Below, piece after piece: positions 21,926 to 33,900 of a DNA stretch of 64,000 nt. The notes under the pieces were generated by a model. It had not been told where the DNA came from. It saw nothing but the letters and a program-made list of their open reading frames with translations, and did no database searches. A program made the position numbers and the translations under genes. The DNA is from Rhipicephalus microplus (Eukaryota; Arthropoda; Arachnida; Ixodida; Ixodidae), in the NCBI RefSeq assembly GCF_043290135.1, contig NC_134702.1, positions 84,702,817 through 84,766,816 of the forward strand, in the 5' to 3' direction. How positions within the stretch are numbered: position 1 is the first letter of the stretch; every line of letters begins with the position of its first letter.

Positions 21926-23230
21926 ACCCTATGCAGCTGGTAACTAACAGTCGTTACTGAGGTGAAGTAAGAAGGCAAAATAGAAACAATTTCCGGAGAC
22001 CTTCTGCTGTCACGAACACGCGGCCAAGCGGTTCCTGCTTGATCAGCCTGCCTACCTGCATGCCTGTCTGTCTGTCTGTCGCAATGCTCTCTCCTGACCT
22101 TCTCCTTTTTCCGTGCCGGTGTTAAGCCTTAGTTCGCTGGCTTAGCAGCACAACGCTTCAGTTGCTACAGCCGTCACCGACGGTCATCGTTTCAAAACCT
22201 GGCAAAAATGAAATGCCGCAATGTGATGTGACAAACGAGTTCGACGATCAAATAATCAGATTGCCATATCAGCAACGGCTGGTCGACGACAAGGCCCGAG
22301 GGAGCATCAATTATTGGGAAACGGCGTGTAACCGGCACACTTTCGACTGCCTCATCTCTGTACGCTCGCAAGCGCCGGGTTTTTCGCGTGTATCAATGCC
22401 TCCAACAAAAATGTGTAACGCATAAAAAATACCGATGGGTAGATCATCTATATCGGTCAAGGGACGGCCCTCCAGCCGGACTTGTTTTACGGGGAAAGGC
22501 GAACAGCGTGGAGTACTGTCTGCGAATCTCTACAGCAGTCATTAGAGAAGACAAATCACGACTGAGGAACAATTATCAACGTTAATTGCAGTTTTTTACT
22601 GTCTGCTTGGGAGTATATATGTACAACGTAATCGCTGGAGGGAAACAGAGCGAAAAATATCACACGTAAAATCAGGCAGCGCAACACAAGCTTACAAAAA
22701 AAAAAACGGGCGTAATGTCTTCATATTACGTCTCCCGTTCTCGGCCGCGATTTTCCGCATCGTTTATGCGGTCGTTAGGTGCCGGTGTCACGGGATTCAT
22801 TAATTACGTAGCTTCCTTCTCCAACACTGACAATTTATTTCAGCAGTTCCTTGTATCGCTGGGGGAAGATGCGGTACTCCTTAGCCGATGAAAAGGCGAA
22901 AGCCGCTCTTGATGTGTTCGTAACCATGCCTCCTCGTCTGCACACCTGGCATCTGCTCACCGTCTTTTCGGAGCAGGTTTTCCTGTTGAGTTGACCCAGC
23001 AAACATTTTGACGATGCAGCCGTTAACTTTATTGTATAGCTTAATTTCAATTAAACGATAGACCATGCAAGGTGTTTGTCATTGGCCCGGTTTCCATGTG
23101 TCAAGTAGAAATTATATATTAAATGATGCATTGCTCAGTGCAATAGGTGTGTACACGGAGGGAAAGGGCTAAGGGTTGGCCACCCCCGGCACAAGTCACA
23201 AAAGAGGAGTGGGGTCGCAAAGTCAGCCCG
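21926..23230. other. No gene recognised
   Basis: A short reading frame at 22162-22425 has no recognisable features. A (TGTC)n tract of a few units lies near 22065-22080. Confidence 0.3.
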
Positions 23231-23715
23231 CTCATCATCATCATCATCAGCAGCAGCAGCAGCCTGACTACGTCCACTGCAGGACAAAGGCCTCTCCCAT
23301 GTTCCACCAGTCAACTCGGCCCTACATGCGCTTGCTGCTGCCATTTATACCCACAAGCTTCCAGATCTCATCTGCCCACCTAACTTTCTGTCTCCCCTTC
23401 ACCTGCTTGCATTCACTTAGAATTCACTCTGTGATTCTTAATAACCAGCGGTTACCTCACCGTGGCGCTGCGTGCTCTGCCCATGACCACTTCATCTTCT
23501 TGATTTCGATTACGATGTCCTTAACACCTGCTTGTTCCTTGATACAGTCTGCTCTCTTCTTGTCCATCAGAGATACACCAATCAGTTTTCTTTCCATTTT
23601 TCCCAGCGTCGTCTTCAACTCAAGTTGAACGCTCATTGTAATCTTCCAGGTTTCTGCTCCGTAGGTAAGTACCGATAAGATGCTGTTATTATATACCTTA
23701 CTCATCACAGTGATA
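23231..23715 (-). mobile_element. RTE-type LINE 3' end, 5'-truncated
   Basis: The minus strand encodes the C-terminal tail typical of RTE/BovB-like RT proteins. It has V-L-T-Y-G-A-E-T-W, then K-M-E-R-K-L-I-G-V-S-L-x-D-K and G-V-K-D-I, then frames with W-A-D-E-I and W-N-M-G-E-A-F. The + strand (ATC)n/(AGC)n run at 23231-23262 is the short-repeat tail on the element's 3' side, typical of RTE elements. Stops and a frameshift near 23460 mark it as dead. Confidence 0.8.
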
Positions 23716-26399
23716 TAACAGGGAGTAGGGCGCACTGACTCAAGAGGGGGGGGGGCAAAATCAGCTTCATACATTCACATAATAGGGAGCGGGAGGGGGA
23801 TGCGATGAACCGTCGCCCCTCCCTGAAGGAGAACACTGCGCCCGCCAGTGCACAGTGTTGACAGTCGTCGTTTGTCTTGAGAAGGAATTCGGTACGCTGC
23901 TTGTGACCGTTTTTACCGAAAAGCAAACGGGGCGAATATTTTTTTAAGTACGTTTGGCCCTGTCGCGCTGGCTACTTGCTGTTACTGTTAAAATTTTGTC
24001 GGCAACTACCATTAGCGATGGGGATGCGCTGACAACGAACCATGAATGACGCTACAGTACGCCAGGTATGGTGCCACAATTCTTCCGTGTCATTTCAAAA
24101 GCTGGAATCGAACTGCCTTTACAGCTCGATGTTGTCTGTGCAAGCAAACCGAGTAGCCTCAAAACAAGCTGCTGATCTTGTTTGAGCGCGACAAAACACG
24201 CGGTACGTTTTGCCGTCACTTTGAGATTAAACTAGACGATGGTGAATTGGGCATTTACTTGCAACTATCCCGGAGGAAAGCGAGTAATAAGCGGGAGTGC
24301 TGATCATTGGCCAGTCTTGGCCATAGAGTTTTCTGCAAGTACTGTTGCGAGTCTCGTTCGTTATCGACATGCTGTCTGTGGGGAGCCGAGGTGCGTTTCC
24401 AAGACCTGGAACTCCAGTGCCTTTCTCACGGAACGAGAGACCAGCAGCGGGAAGCCACAAAGAGATAAGAATGTGGCAACTTCTGTGGACTGTGAGCCGA
24501 CGTACCTAAAGGCATTTCCTTCACAATGACTTGTTTCGGGAGGCTACTAGGCCAACCGACATCCCTTGACAGTCCACACCCCTTGAGTCCACATCCCTTG
24601 ACAGCCCACAAAACAGTGAATTCCCTCTTGTGTTTCTTGAGAAGGACGAGTTTTTGTGAACGCCTCTGATTTGTGGTCGAGTTCTACACGCTGCAGTGAA
24701 ATTACTGTCAGTCTCTCCCGTTTTCTATTTCTTCTCTTCCCTCTTTCTCATCTTTCTTGTCCCCTTCCTTAATTCCCCAGTGTAGGGTAGCCAACCGGAT
24801 GTCTTTCTGGTTAACATCCCTGCCTTCTCCTTTTTGTTACTTCCTTCCGTGCCAAGGAGTTGAAGGATGGCGATGTTTTTGACGGGCGTCATCGGCTGGA
24901 TCCGAAGGGATCGATCACTTCAAGCGCGCTTGCTGCACCTGCGCTCGACAGTTTCACGAGCTTCGAGTGCACTGCTACCTAATGAGCTCCGTAATACTAA
25001 AAGTGCATAAACAGCTTTTCTGCGTGATTAAAGCTTGGGCAAGCAGTACCCCACTCATTACGGTGGCGTTCCATTCAGAACGTCTCGGCTTTTACACATG
25101 ACAAACAGTGCGCGTGCGTGTGTGTGTGTGTGTGTGTGTGTTTGAGCATGCGTGCGTGAGAAATACAGGATACCGTGCAATTCATCTTCTAGTGCCATGA
25201 ATGACTAAATAAAAATTCTTCCTCGAAGAAAGAGAAAACTTTAACCAAAATTGGTTTTAAGAAAACCCGACCTTTCGAAGTCTGGGCGGCTTCTTCAGGG
25301 GTCAGAAATATCTCTTCTAACTAGCCTAACACATTTTACTAATTTGCGTTTTACTTATTTACCGTTTACCTATTCAGCGATTTCTGTATTACCACGCATT
25401 CTCACAGCAGGTAAATCCCAGAAAGTTTTGCTTTTACATATTCTCATATATAGGAGGTGTGTTCATGCATCGTTCAACTAGTTTTCGTTTAGATCCACTA
25501 CATTTTTCTAGTTATCAAAAGTTATTCTCATTTAAAGCTCTTCTGTACCTTCCTAGTCATTCCAAAGCTTAGTTAACCTCCTTGCCTTTCCTCTCTCACT
25601 CTCTCTCTTTCGCTCTCTCTCTCTCTGCTAGTCATGCATATGCAATACACGGCGAGGAACTTTGTGAAGCATTCTTTTCAATGATACACTATGCCGCAAG
25701 TAGCACCAAGGTCGTCCAGAATGTGGGAGCATTTATCCGACGCGCAACAGTTCTACTAAAAAGAAATGTCCAAAAGTGAAAAAGTAAATCTAAGCGTCCA
25801 ATCATGGGCTACCGTACTCCACCGTTAACACATCGGCCAACTGTCTTTGTACGAGGAAGTTCTCTGCTTTCTTTCCTTGTGTATTTCTTTATGTTTCACG
25901 CAGTGCCTGTAATCAATTAGGCTAGACTTCATTTTTCCTATAGTTATTTTTGTTTCGTTTTGTTTTGTTCCTCCCGCACAGCAACAAACCTCGGCCTTGT
26001 GAATAAAAAGGTCTGTCTAGCCTCACGTGTTCTCGGAGAATCTATTATAACTCTAATACCTGTCTTTTCAGCGAATAACGACATCTCCGTTACGCAAAAG
26101 TTTTGCTGAAGCGAAAAAAAGAAAAAGAAAGAAAGAACACATCGTGCTAAGCGCCCACTCACCACTTTGCGGGAAGTGAATGACAGCGTATACTTTCGAT
26201 GGCAAAATTCTAGGAATTCTAATCTATGCGCTCGTTCATTCACTCTCAGTGGTTTAGTGTACGACAGAATGGCGCGCAGCTTTATACTTAGCTGTTTCTT
26301 CCAAGTAACCAGCGGATGCTTGCGAAATGTGTCACAGTCTACAGCACTGCTTCGACCACGTTAGCCCGTCTCAAGGACAAGAGTACATTGTTCTTGGAG
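23716..26399. other. No gene recognised
   Basis: Contains a short (GT)n run at about 25110-25141, a pyrimidine-flanked repeat (listed separately) and a small tandem of CCTTGACAGTCCACA-like units at about 24563-24610. No supported gene. Confidence 0.3.
24776..24830 (+). repeat. Pyrimidine-flanked short repeat (copy B)
   Basis: CCCCAGTGTAGGGTAGCCAA followed by CTGGTTAACATCCCTGCC, preceded by about 60 bp of C/T-rich DNA. Confidence 0.65.
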
Positions 26400-26950
26400 G
26401 CGCTGTCGTCGTCAGCCACTGAGGGGTGTTGAATGCACAGTTGCCGTCCGCCAAGTGGAGGTCTGTATACAATTCTTGTCGCCAGCCGGTCAGAGATCTA
26501 GAAATCACAGTTCTACTTTTACAGTTAGGTGGTCAGGAAAGAAACATTTCCATCCACCAGTCAAGGTTCTTGAATGCACACCTGCTATCAACCAACAATT
26601 CTCTGGAAGGCACTGTTCCTGCCACCCAATAATACGTTTGAAAGACTTTTGAAGAGTTTTTTTTTTTTTTTTTTGGTCCGACTGACAAGGGTTTGCAGAG
26701 CATCGTTGCCACCAGCCACTAAGAAGTCACGGGTGCGCAGTTTGCATCAGCTGCTCAAGAACCAAAAAGGTGACTTTTACCACCTTCCTGGGCCCTGAGT
26801 GGCTGGTGATCATGCATCAGGAAGGCATAGTTTCCGTCAGCAAATCAGGAGTTAGGAAGCAGACATTTTCAGTCAGCCATTCCGTACTCTGTAAAGCACC
26901 GCCGCCATTACTATTAATCGCCTGAATCAGACGTCGCAGTCTCTCTTAGG
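26400..26950. repeat. Degenerate minisatellite-like region
   Basis: Recurrent phrases of the type CCA/GCCAGYCA, CTTGAATGCACA and GGAAG appear at irregular 55-80 bp spacing. The pattern is suggestive of an old tandem array but weak. Confidence 0.35.
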
Positions 26951-28634
26951 GTCAACTTTTAAACTTATTTAACCACAAATTTTATCACATCCTAAACAGA
27001 CTGAGCGTGCATGACACATTCGCAACAGCTATGACCAACAGATGATGTGGCTGTTCTTACTAAGTGTTATACATCTATATCGGAGTGGTTCGTACTTCTT
27101 GGATGCTGTCGCGGTGGCTAATAATACAGCATACGTTGTGTTGCTTATGTTTAAACTCTTTCTTTGGCAAACTTGACTAAAAAACGCCTAGCCTGCGTGA
27201 AAGACGCAGCACAGTCACAGCGAAATGTATTAGATCGGCCTTTCAGAGCCCTTTGTTGTTGTCGTTGTTTTCTTGTGCAAATGGCTCGTACCCCAAGGAG
27301 GGGATCGGCCAATTATAAGGTGAATTTGCCCGATACTTTCAGCATTACGTCATTCCTAAAAACCTTTTGTTGTTTAATTCTGATTTGAAATGCCAATTGC
27401 AAGTTTGCAGAAAAAATAAAGAAAAGTTATGAGACCGTAATTTAGCAAGAAAATCGTTTAGTCGCAGTGATGTATTCCTGAACGGCGAATAAAACATCCC
27501 TGTGGCTGAAACCCAGTGTAGAGGCTCATTGGGTAACTGCTGCAAGCACACTTGCTGAGTACTCGCTGCGGCTATAATAGGAATATTAATTTCTGGGTAG
27601 TAGGCCAGCATTCGCGATGTTATCATTCGTCATTCTTCTGAGAAGCATGGCATCCGCTAAAATATTGCGATAAATTGTGTGCCAATTGTTCATGCAATGG
27701 CTGACGACGATGAGGAATTACACCCGAAGTGGGTATGCGCCACAAATAATAGGTGAATAAGAACACGCTTTTGTAATGGGTTGGAGCATTGGACGGCCCA
27801 TTCGTAAAGCTGTTCGCGTTGCGCGACGACTGCGTGTGTTCTTTCGTTGTTTTAAAACGCTTTATAAGTCCTATTAACGAGATTGCTTTCCCGACATCAA
27901 GCCTTCCTAAGGCAAGTTTGCCAACAAGTCACAAGCACCAGCGTAGCTCCGTGCGGAACCAGTGGACCCGGGTTCGAGCCCCAGGTCAGCGGTGGTGGCG
28001 GACATTTGCGCGTGACCCAAGTTCTGATCTCAAAACAGCTTTCGTTGTAAAACAACACAGCAATATAGACTAGCAAATGCGCCTTAAATTTGCAAAACTT
28101 CTCATTTCAATGCCTTCTGCATTCACACGCCGAACACTTTTATTGGCTGATATTTTCTTTTAATAGAATTTCAAGCTTATAAATAGCTTAACGTTCATGT
28201 GGGTCATAAAATTTCACATGTTATTTTTTAAGAAAGCATTATCCTGTTTGGATGTTTGACACAATATTATTGCAATAATAATGACGTGGACGCTCCAGGT
28301 TCATTCTTTCCATGAGCATCACCGTGAGGCTTTGTATCAAGTCCAAGGGCGATAACACCACCGTGGCATCGTGTGGTCTATAGATGTGCGAGTGAAAGGG
28401 TGCGTTGGAAGCCGAGGAACTCGTAGACGAAACGCACCCGCCGACTTGCATTAGATCATAGATGTTTGGTCAGTAGGAAACCACACTTTACGCAAAAGAA
28501 GCTACTTCAATCACATCTCTTATTCTCCAGTTCAAACACGCCAGCTATATATGCACTGCTTATTGTGTGTATGTACTTAACGTATTACATTGACGTCACT
28601 GTAGTAAATCCTAAAGTAATCGATCGGGCTCACT
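26951..28634. other. No gene recognised
   Basis: No supported gene. A B-box-like GGGTTCGAGCCC at about 27970 is discussed under rejected items. Confidence 0.3.
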
Positions 28635-28871
28635 GCCCCGCCGTGGTGGTCTAGTGGCTAATGTACTCGGCTGCTGACCCGCAGGGCGCGGGTTCGAATC
28701 CCGGCGGCGGCGGCTGCATTTCCGATGGAGGCGGAAATGTTGTAGGCCCGTGTGCTCAGATTTGGGCGCACGTTAAGGAACCCCAGGTGGTCGAAATTTC
28801 CGGAGCCCTCCACTACGGCGTCTCTCATAATCATATAGTGGTTTTGGGACGTTAAACCCCACATATCAATC
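28635..28871 (+). mobile_element. Ruka-like SINE with 17-bp TSD
   Basis: The tRNA-like head GCCCCGCCGTGGTGGTCTAG leads; the 3' end is CATATCAATC. The direct repeat AATCGATCGGGCTCACT flanks it (28618-28634 and 28872-28888). Confidence 0.95.
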
Positions 28872-28888
28872 AATCGATCGGGCTCACT

Positions 28889-29286
28889 TATTTCCGAGAT
28901 TTATGCGAGTGTTCGCATCAAATATGCGGTCTTTTCTCTGACAAGACTATTCCATTGTAAATTTCACGATAGCGAGCGAGAACCTTCGAATACATTCTGG
29001 TTTGTCATGCACAGTACACTAACTGTGACACAGTGCGCTGTGCTTGAAGCCGCTAAGACAATATCAGTGCCGAAATATAAACAAGTATACGGCGATTAAC
29101 GCTGTTCCTTGCTGATATATAAGTTCTGTGCTAAGGAGATTAGATTAGTTGTCACACCTAATGTTCTGATTGCACAAGCGATGATCGGAAGCTAAATAAT
29201 TTTCAATATTTCTTAGTACGCTACGCGATAGATGAGAGCGACGTAGATATACCAACATTTGCTTCAATTTCGTTTTTGTTTTCCTG
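28889..29286. other. No gene recognised
   Basis: AT-rich spacer between two SINE copies in opposite orientation; nothing else seen. Confidence 0.3.
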
Positions 29287-29525
29287 ATTGATTGATATGC
29301 GGGGTTTAACGTCCCAAAACCACCATATGATTATGAAAGACGCCGTAGTGGAGGGGTCCGGAAATTTCGATCACCTCGGGTTCTTTCACGTGCGCCCAAA
29401 TCTGAGCACACGGGCCTACAACATTTCCGCCTCCATCGGAAATGCAGCCGCCGCAGCCGCGATTTGATCCCGCGACCTGCGGGTTAGCAACCGAGTACCT
29501 TAGCCACTAGATCACCGCGGCGGGG
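29287..29525 (-). mobile_element. Ruka-like SINE with 16-bp TSD
   Basis: Minus orientation with complete head (CCGCGGCGGGGC at the right end). The direct repeat CGTTTTTGTTTTCCTG flanks it (29271-29286 and 29526-29541). Confidence 0.95.
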
Positions 29526-29541
29526 CGTTTTTGTTTTCCTG

Positions 29542-30650
29542 TCACAATCTTGTGCTCCATCTATTACTTTTTCTTGATTGTGCATTTAACATCGCTTCCT
29601 GCAGAACAGGCACCGATTTTCGTTTCTTACAACCAATCCGCCATATTCAAACTATAGCCCAGCATAATCCTAGAGCACTTTTCTTGCTATAGCCCATCAT
29701 TTTCGTTAAACAATCTCACACTGTTTTCCATTACGGTCGTAATGCACAGTCGGAAATATCCGCAATGTGTTCGCACCAACGCTATAGTCTCATTAATACC
29801 TCGCTTCTAATACTCAATGAGGTAATAGAAAAGCGTGGACAATGTTTCTACACCCGGAAGTAATTTGCGCAGGTATCGCTTGGCTTAACAGGCCCATGAG
29901 TTGGCAAACACGCTCGATCCGTAATGAATGCATTGTTGGATAAATTGCTGGGCGAGCAAACACGGGCGCAAGTGAAAGAAAGCAGAGAAACCTGGATCCC
30001 ATAATTTCCTACGTCAACGTCTGTGTGCATTTCTTTTTCTTGGTGATGAATATATAACGGCTAGCTCTGTTTTCTGTGCGCTATCTTCCGTCTTTGGCAC
30101 CTTTTTTTTTCCTCTGTCTGTATTTTACCGGTGAAGTGAAAGGATATATGTGACGATGTCAGTGACGCAATTCATTTTCATAGGGCATTCATATGTTTGA
30201 AAAACTGGCTGTGGCCTAACTCAATTACGCCTGTGTGTGCGTAGTGAGAGGTACGGTTAATCGTACTGTTTAGCTTGGCTCTCTGTACGGTAAGGCTTCT
30301 CGGGGCGTGTGGCTCGTTCTCCCTCCATCTCCTCGACCTGCCGCCTTCTATTTGTTTAGTTTCAACGACGAAGCCTGGCTTATTTCAGTCTCTTCGACTG
30401 ACTTTTCATATGTGCCGACGAACCCCACCAAGCCGCCCCTTATATGTAAGTACACGACGCAACGCCGGCTCCTCATCTGTTGTCGCAACGTGGTTTCACG
30501 GGCTTTTGATCTGGCTTCCTGCCAGATGAAGCGGCGAGTGGCACTGTCAGCTGTGGGGTTTTCTAGGCAACGGCTCAGCTCGTGGTGCGGCCACCGGCCA
30601 CAGCGATACGACCAATGTAGCTCTAGCTAAAGTTTTGCCAAGCTCCTCTT
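29542..30650. other. No gene recognised
   Basis: No supported gene or repeat. Confidence 0.3.
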
Positions 30651-30663
30651 TCACGTTTTTGTA

Positions 30664-30905
30664 GCCCCGCCGCAGTGGTCTAGTGGCTAAGGTACTCGGC
30701 TGCTGACCCGGAGGTTGCGGGTTCGAATATCGGCTGCGGCGGCTGCATTTCCGATGGAGGCGGAAATGTTGTAGGCCCGTGTGCTCAGATTTGGGTGCAC
30801 GTTAAAGAACCCCAGGTGGTCGAAATTTTTGGAGCCCTCCACTACGGCGTCTCTCATAATCATATGGTGATTTTGGGACGTTGAACCCCACATATCAATC
30901 AATCA
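30664..30905 (+). mobile_element. Ruka-like SINE with 13-bp TSD
   Basis: Complete SINE with head GCCCCGCCGCAGTGGTCTAG. The direct repeat TCACGTTTTTGTA flanks it (30651-30663 and 30906-30918). Confidence 0.95.
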
Positions 30906-30918
30906 TCACGTTTTTGTA

Positions 30919-33900
30919 TATGTTACTGGCCCACTGCACGTTTCAACACAGCTTTGCACTACGCTAGAATGCCTTATAGGATTCCAGATTATTTTGCAAT
31001 CATCTGATAGACTTGAGCGTGCAAAGGCGAACAGCCAGGTTTATTCTCGAAGAAACGGTGCCACTACCGATAACGCTGGAATGTTCGATGCCGCACGAAT
31101 AAATGCCGACGTACCTTGCCGTGAACCATATTATCGACGGCCGACGCCCTGTTCGCCACTTTCATAGTCCCGAAAACGAACACTGGCGGCGCGGTAGTAG
31201 GGCGAAATGGCGTCACGGCAATGACTTGCTTGCTCCCATGAAGCAATGCTTGCTCTGCAGCTGAGTATCTCATTTTGCTGTACATGCCGTGTGCGCGCGC
31301 TCTCACGCAAGACGGTGGTGATAAGTGCTCATTGTGATGATGCAAATCTACCAAGGTAAAATGAGGCTGTTTACGCTGATAGTGATAGCTAAGTGAGCTG
31401 CAGAAAGTTGCGATAATCTAATGAGCAAACTATACGGTCTGAACGGGAAATTCACTGTGAAAACGGCGGTACATTGCTGCAAGGCATTCGTTGTTGTGTC
31501 ACTGCTTATACACCGAGAAATCGGCGCTAGAAGGCTTTACGCTGATGATTCCAACTTCATTGCAAATGGGTGTGCACTCCAAGGGTTAGAAAATGTGTCC
31601 GAATAAATAGAAATAAAATTTGAATGATTTCAGACTCACTAAATACGTCCCGATTTTTATGCAGATTATTCGGTAGATTTGAATATGTTGCGCTTTTTTC
31701 TAAAAGAGACGTTAGATTAAGCTACTTTAAAATTTTTTAATATATCTGGAATGTCAAACAAATTTAAACGTCAAACACAAAAGGTTCGGGAAAATGCTGA
31801 GATGTTGGTGTACTTGGATTCCCCAAATATTTATTCTAGACAGCTAGTCACCAGGAATTATGTGGCCGTATATTCCAATTTGCGTGAACAGCTGGCCCAA
31901 TCAAACACCGCATCACAAGCGGCAATGTTTCATTCACGTGAGAGCACTATTGAGAACAATCGTTTAAACGATTGAAAGTCGAGCCTTGTGAACGGTTTCA
32001 ATAACGTGGCCCACGTAAACGGTCTTCACCTTGATGAGTCAGTGTCTGGTCTCGCACGTCATATCTACATACAAGTTAATGAAGCTCGTGTGTAACCGAA
32101 TGCAAGTAAAATATTGTACAAGTGGGCTATCAAACCTGTACTTACCCGTTTAACAGCGCCGTTGCTACGATGCTGCATGAAGTTTCCGCAATTAACGTCA
32201 ACTCGTCTTTAGTGAGATTATTCGCCGAAATAACTGCGCGGAAAACGTCAAACTGTATACATGACGAGTGAGCGGGTACGTATGAAAAACAAATTCAACA
32301 GCTGCGGTGGTATTCTTGGCCAAGTGCTTTGGATATACTTTTCGGCTCTCGATACTGCATCAGGTTTTAGCAACTGTGCGTGGAACTTGGTACACAGGCG
32401 AAAAAAAAATTTTTGAGGCAAGATAGGTGCATTTGTTCAATACGTATAAAACTTTCGGAAGTGAAAACATCACATCTTTCGAAAGAACCGCTAGTGAAGA
32501 AAGCAACCTATTAATGCAAATATGCTGTCATGTGTAAAAACCACGACTTGAATACAAGACATTCTGTAGAATAACCTTGTACCCAGCACAAACATGTTGT
32601 TGTTCTTCATTCGCGTCTGAATGCAGCAGCCGCTGCCGAGAATCGAGCCCATCATCCAATTTAACAGCGCGACCACTCAAACCTGATGAAATTGTGTACG
32701 ATGAAGTGTGGTAACCATCGGGGATTTCCCTGAACAAACGTTTTCCGTCGTTTTACTAGGATCATCATTGATGTTCTTTTCGTCATTCATCTGAAGCTTG
32801 AGCCAAGCGAAAAGTGATCGCAAACAGCGCAACAGCGTACAATGCGAGCGCATGTTATGTTCGCGCGCCACGGCAAGCGTCGAAGCATCCTTGCCATGAC
32901 GTAATCCAGACATCCCGCCAGGCAGCGCCACCCCAACTTCTCGGGGCTAATCGCTTGCAGACTGACTTGGTGTTTCTCGGGCGCAGGTTCGCCCAAATAA
33001 AAAGTCCGACTTTACCCGCCAACTGCTGCCTTCTACAACGTCACGACCACGTGACAATGTATATATTTGGCGGCAAAACTCATCTGACGCTTTTGCAACC
33101 AAGATCGCCACATGCATATATAATATCTGTTTAGAAAAGAAAGGCATGTAGCGTCGCTAGTAGCTTTGTTACCATTTTAGTTAGCAGAAGGTTAGTGACA
33201 CATCGATTTCACCCATGCGTGAATTTCCAAATTGTAAAGCACGCTGTGAACCTTGTAACAGGCTGGTACATTATTTATACGAACTGCATGAATATTAGTA
33301 TGTTATTTACCTCGCAACAAGAACGTAGAAGGGGGTGTTACAGAAAGCGTAGCAGCCTTTTATTTTCGGGTCCTTGACACAAACTTATGGCCTGGCCACA
33401 TGAACGCATTGCAGCGTGTCAGCGCGTTGCTTCTTGAAACGGCGCCGTGCCCTTTTTATATAATTTTTATATATTTTTATATAATTTTATATGTTTATAT
33501 AATTTTTTTATATATTTTTATATATAAGCGGCGCCGCGCCCTTTTTATGTACAGATTTAATGAAATGTCATCAACGTGCATCTACGGTTGTCTTACGACG
33601 AATGACTTGGCCCTAGACAATGGCGAACATTAGCGATCACTCAGTGCGTGAATCCTCGAGCAGCTGCACGAGTCATTTTGTTTCATTTGTAGCCCTATGC
33701 TTCTCATTCTCTCTTGCTGGTCTTCACAAGAGAACGATGACACTAGAAACTATGCACCAATATCGTCCTGAAAAATCGACCAGAAATCAAGCAACCAAGG
33801 CATTGCTGAAATTCCTATAGGACAGTAGACAGAGCACGAGCAATGCCGCATACCGCACAAGACGGCCGACCACTCTGCACTGTGACGTTATTTGTGAGCG

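Noticed and set aside
25240..25300. Minus-strand CTGAAGA ... CGAAA arrangement resembling a hammerhead ribozyme core of Penelope-like elements
   Set aside because: Stem III and the cleavage-site strand could not be paired, and no RT of that class lies nearby.
27950..28010. B-box-like GGGTTCGAGCCC with tRNA-like surroundings
   Set aside because: No A-box or cloverleaf could be drawn at the right distance; at most a fragment of another tRNA-derived repeat.
28640..28710. Possible functional tRNA gene (A- and B-box-like sequence)
   Set aside because: It is the tRNA-like head of a SINE; the same sequence recurs with a SINE body and target-site duplications at other sites.
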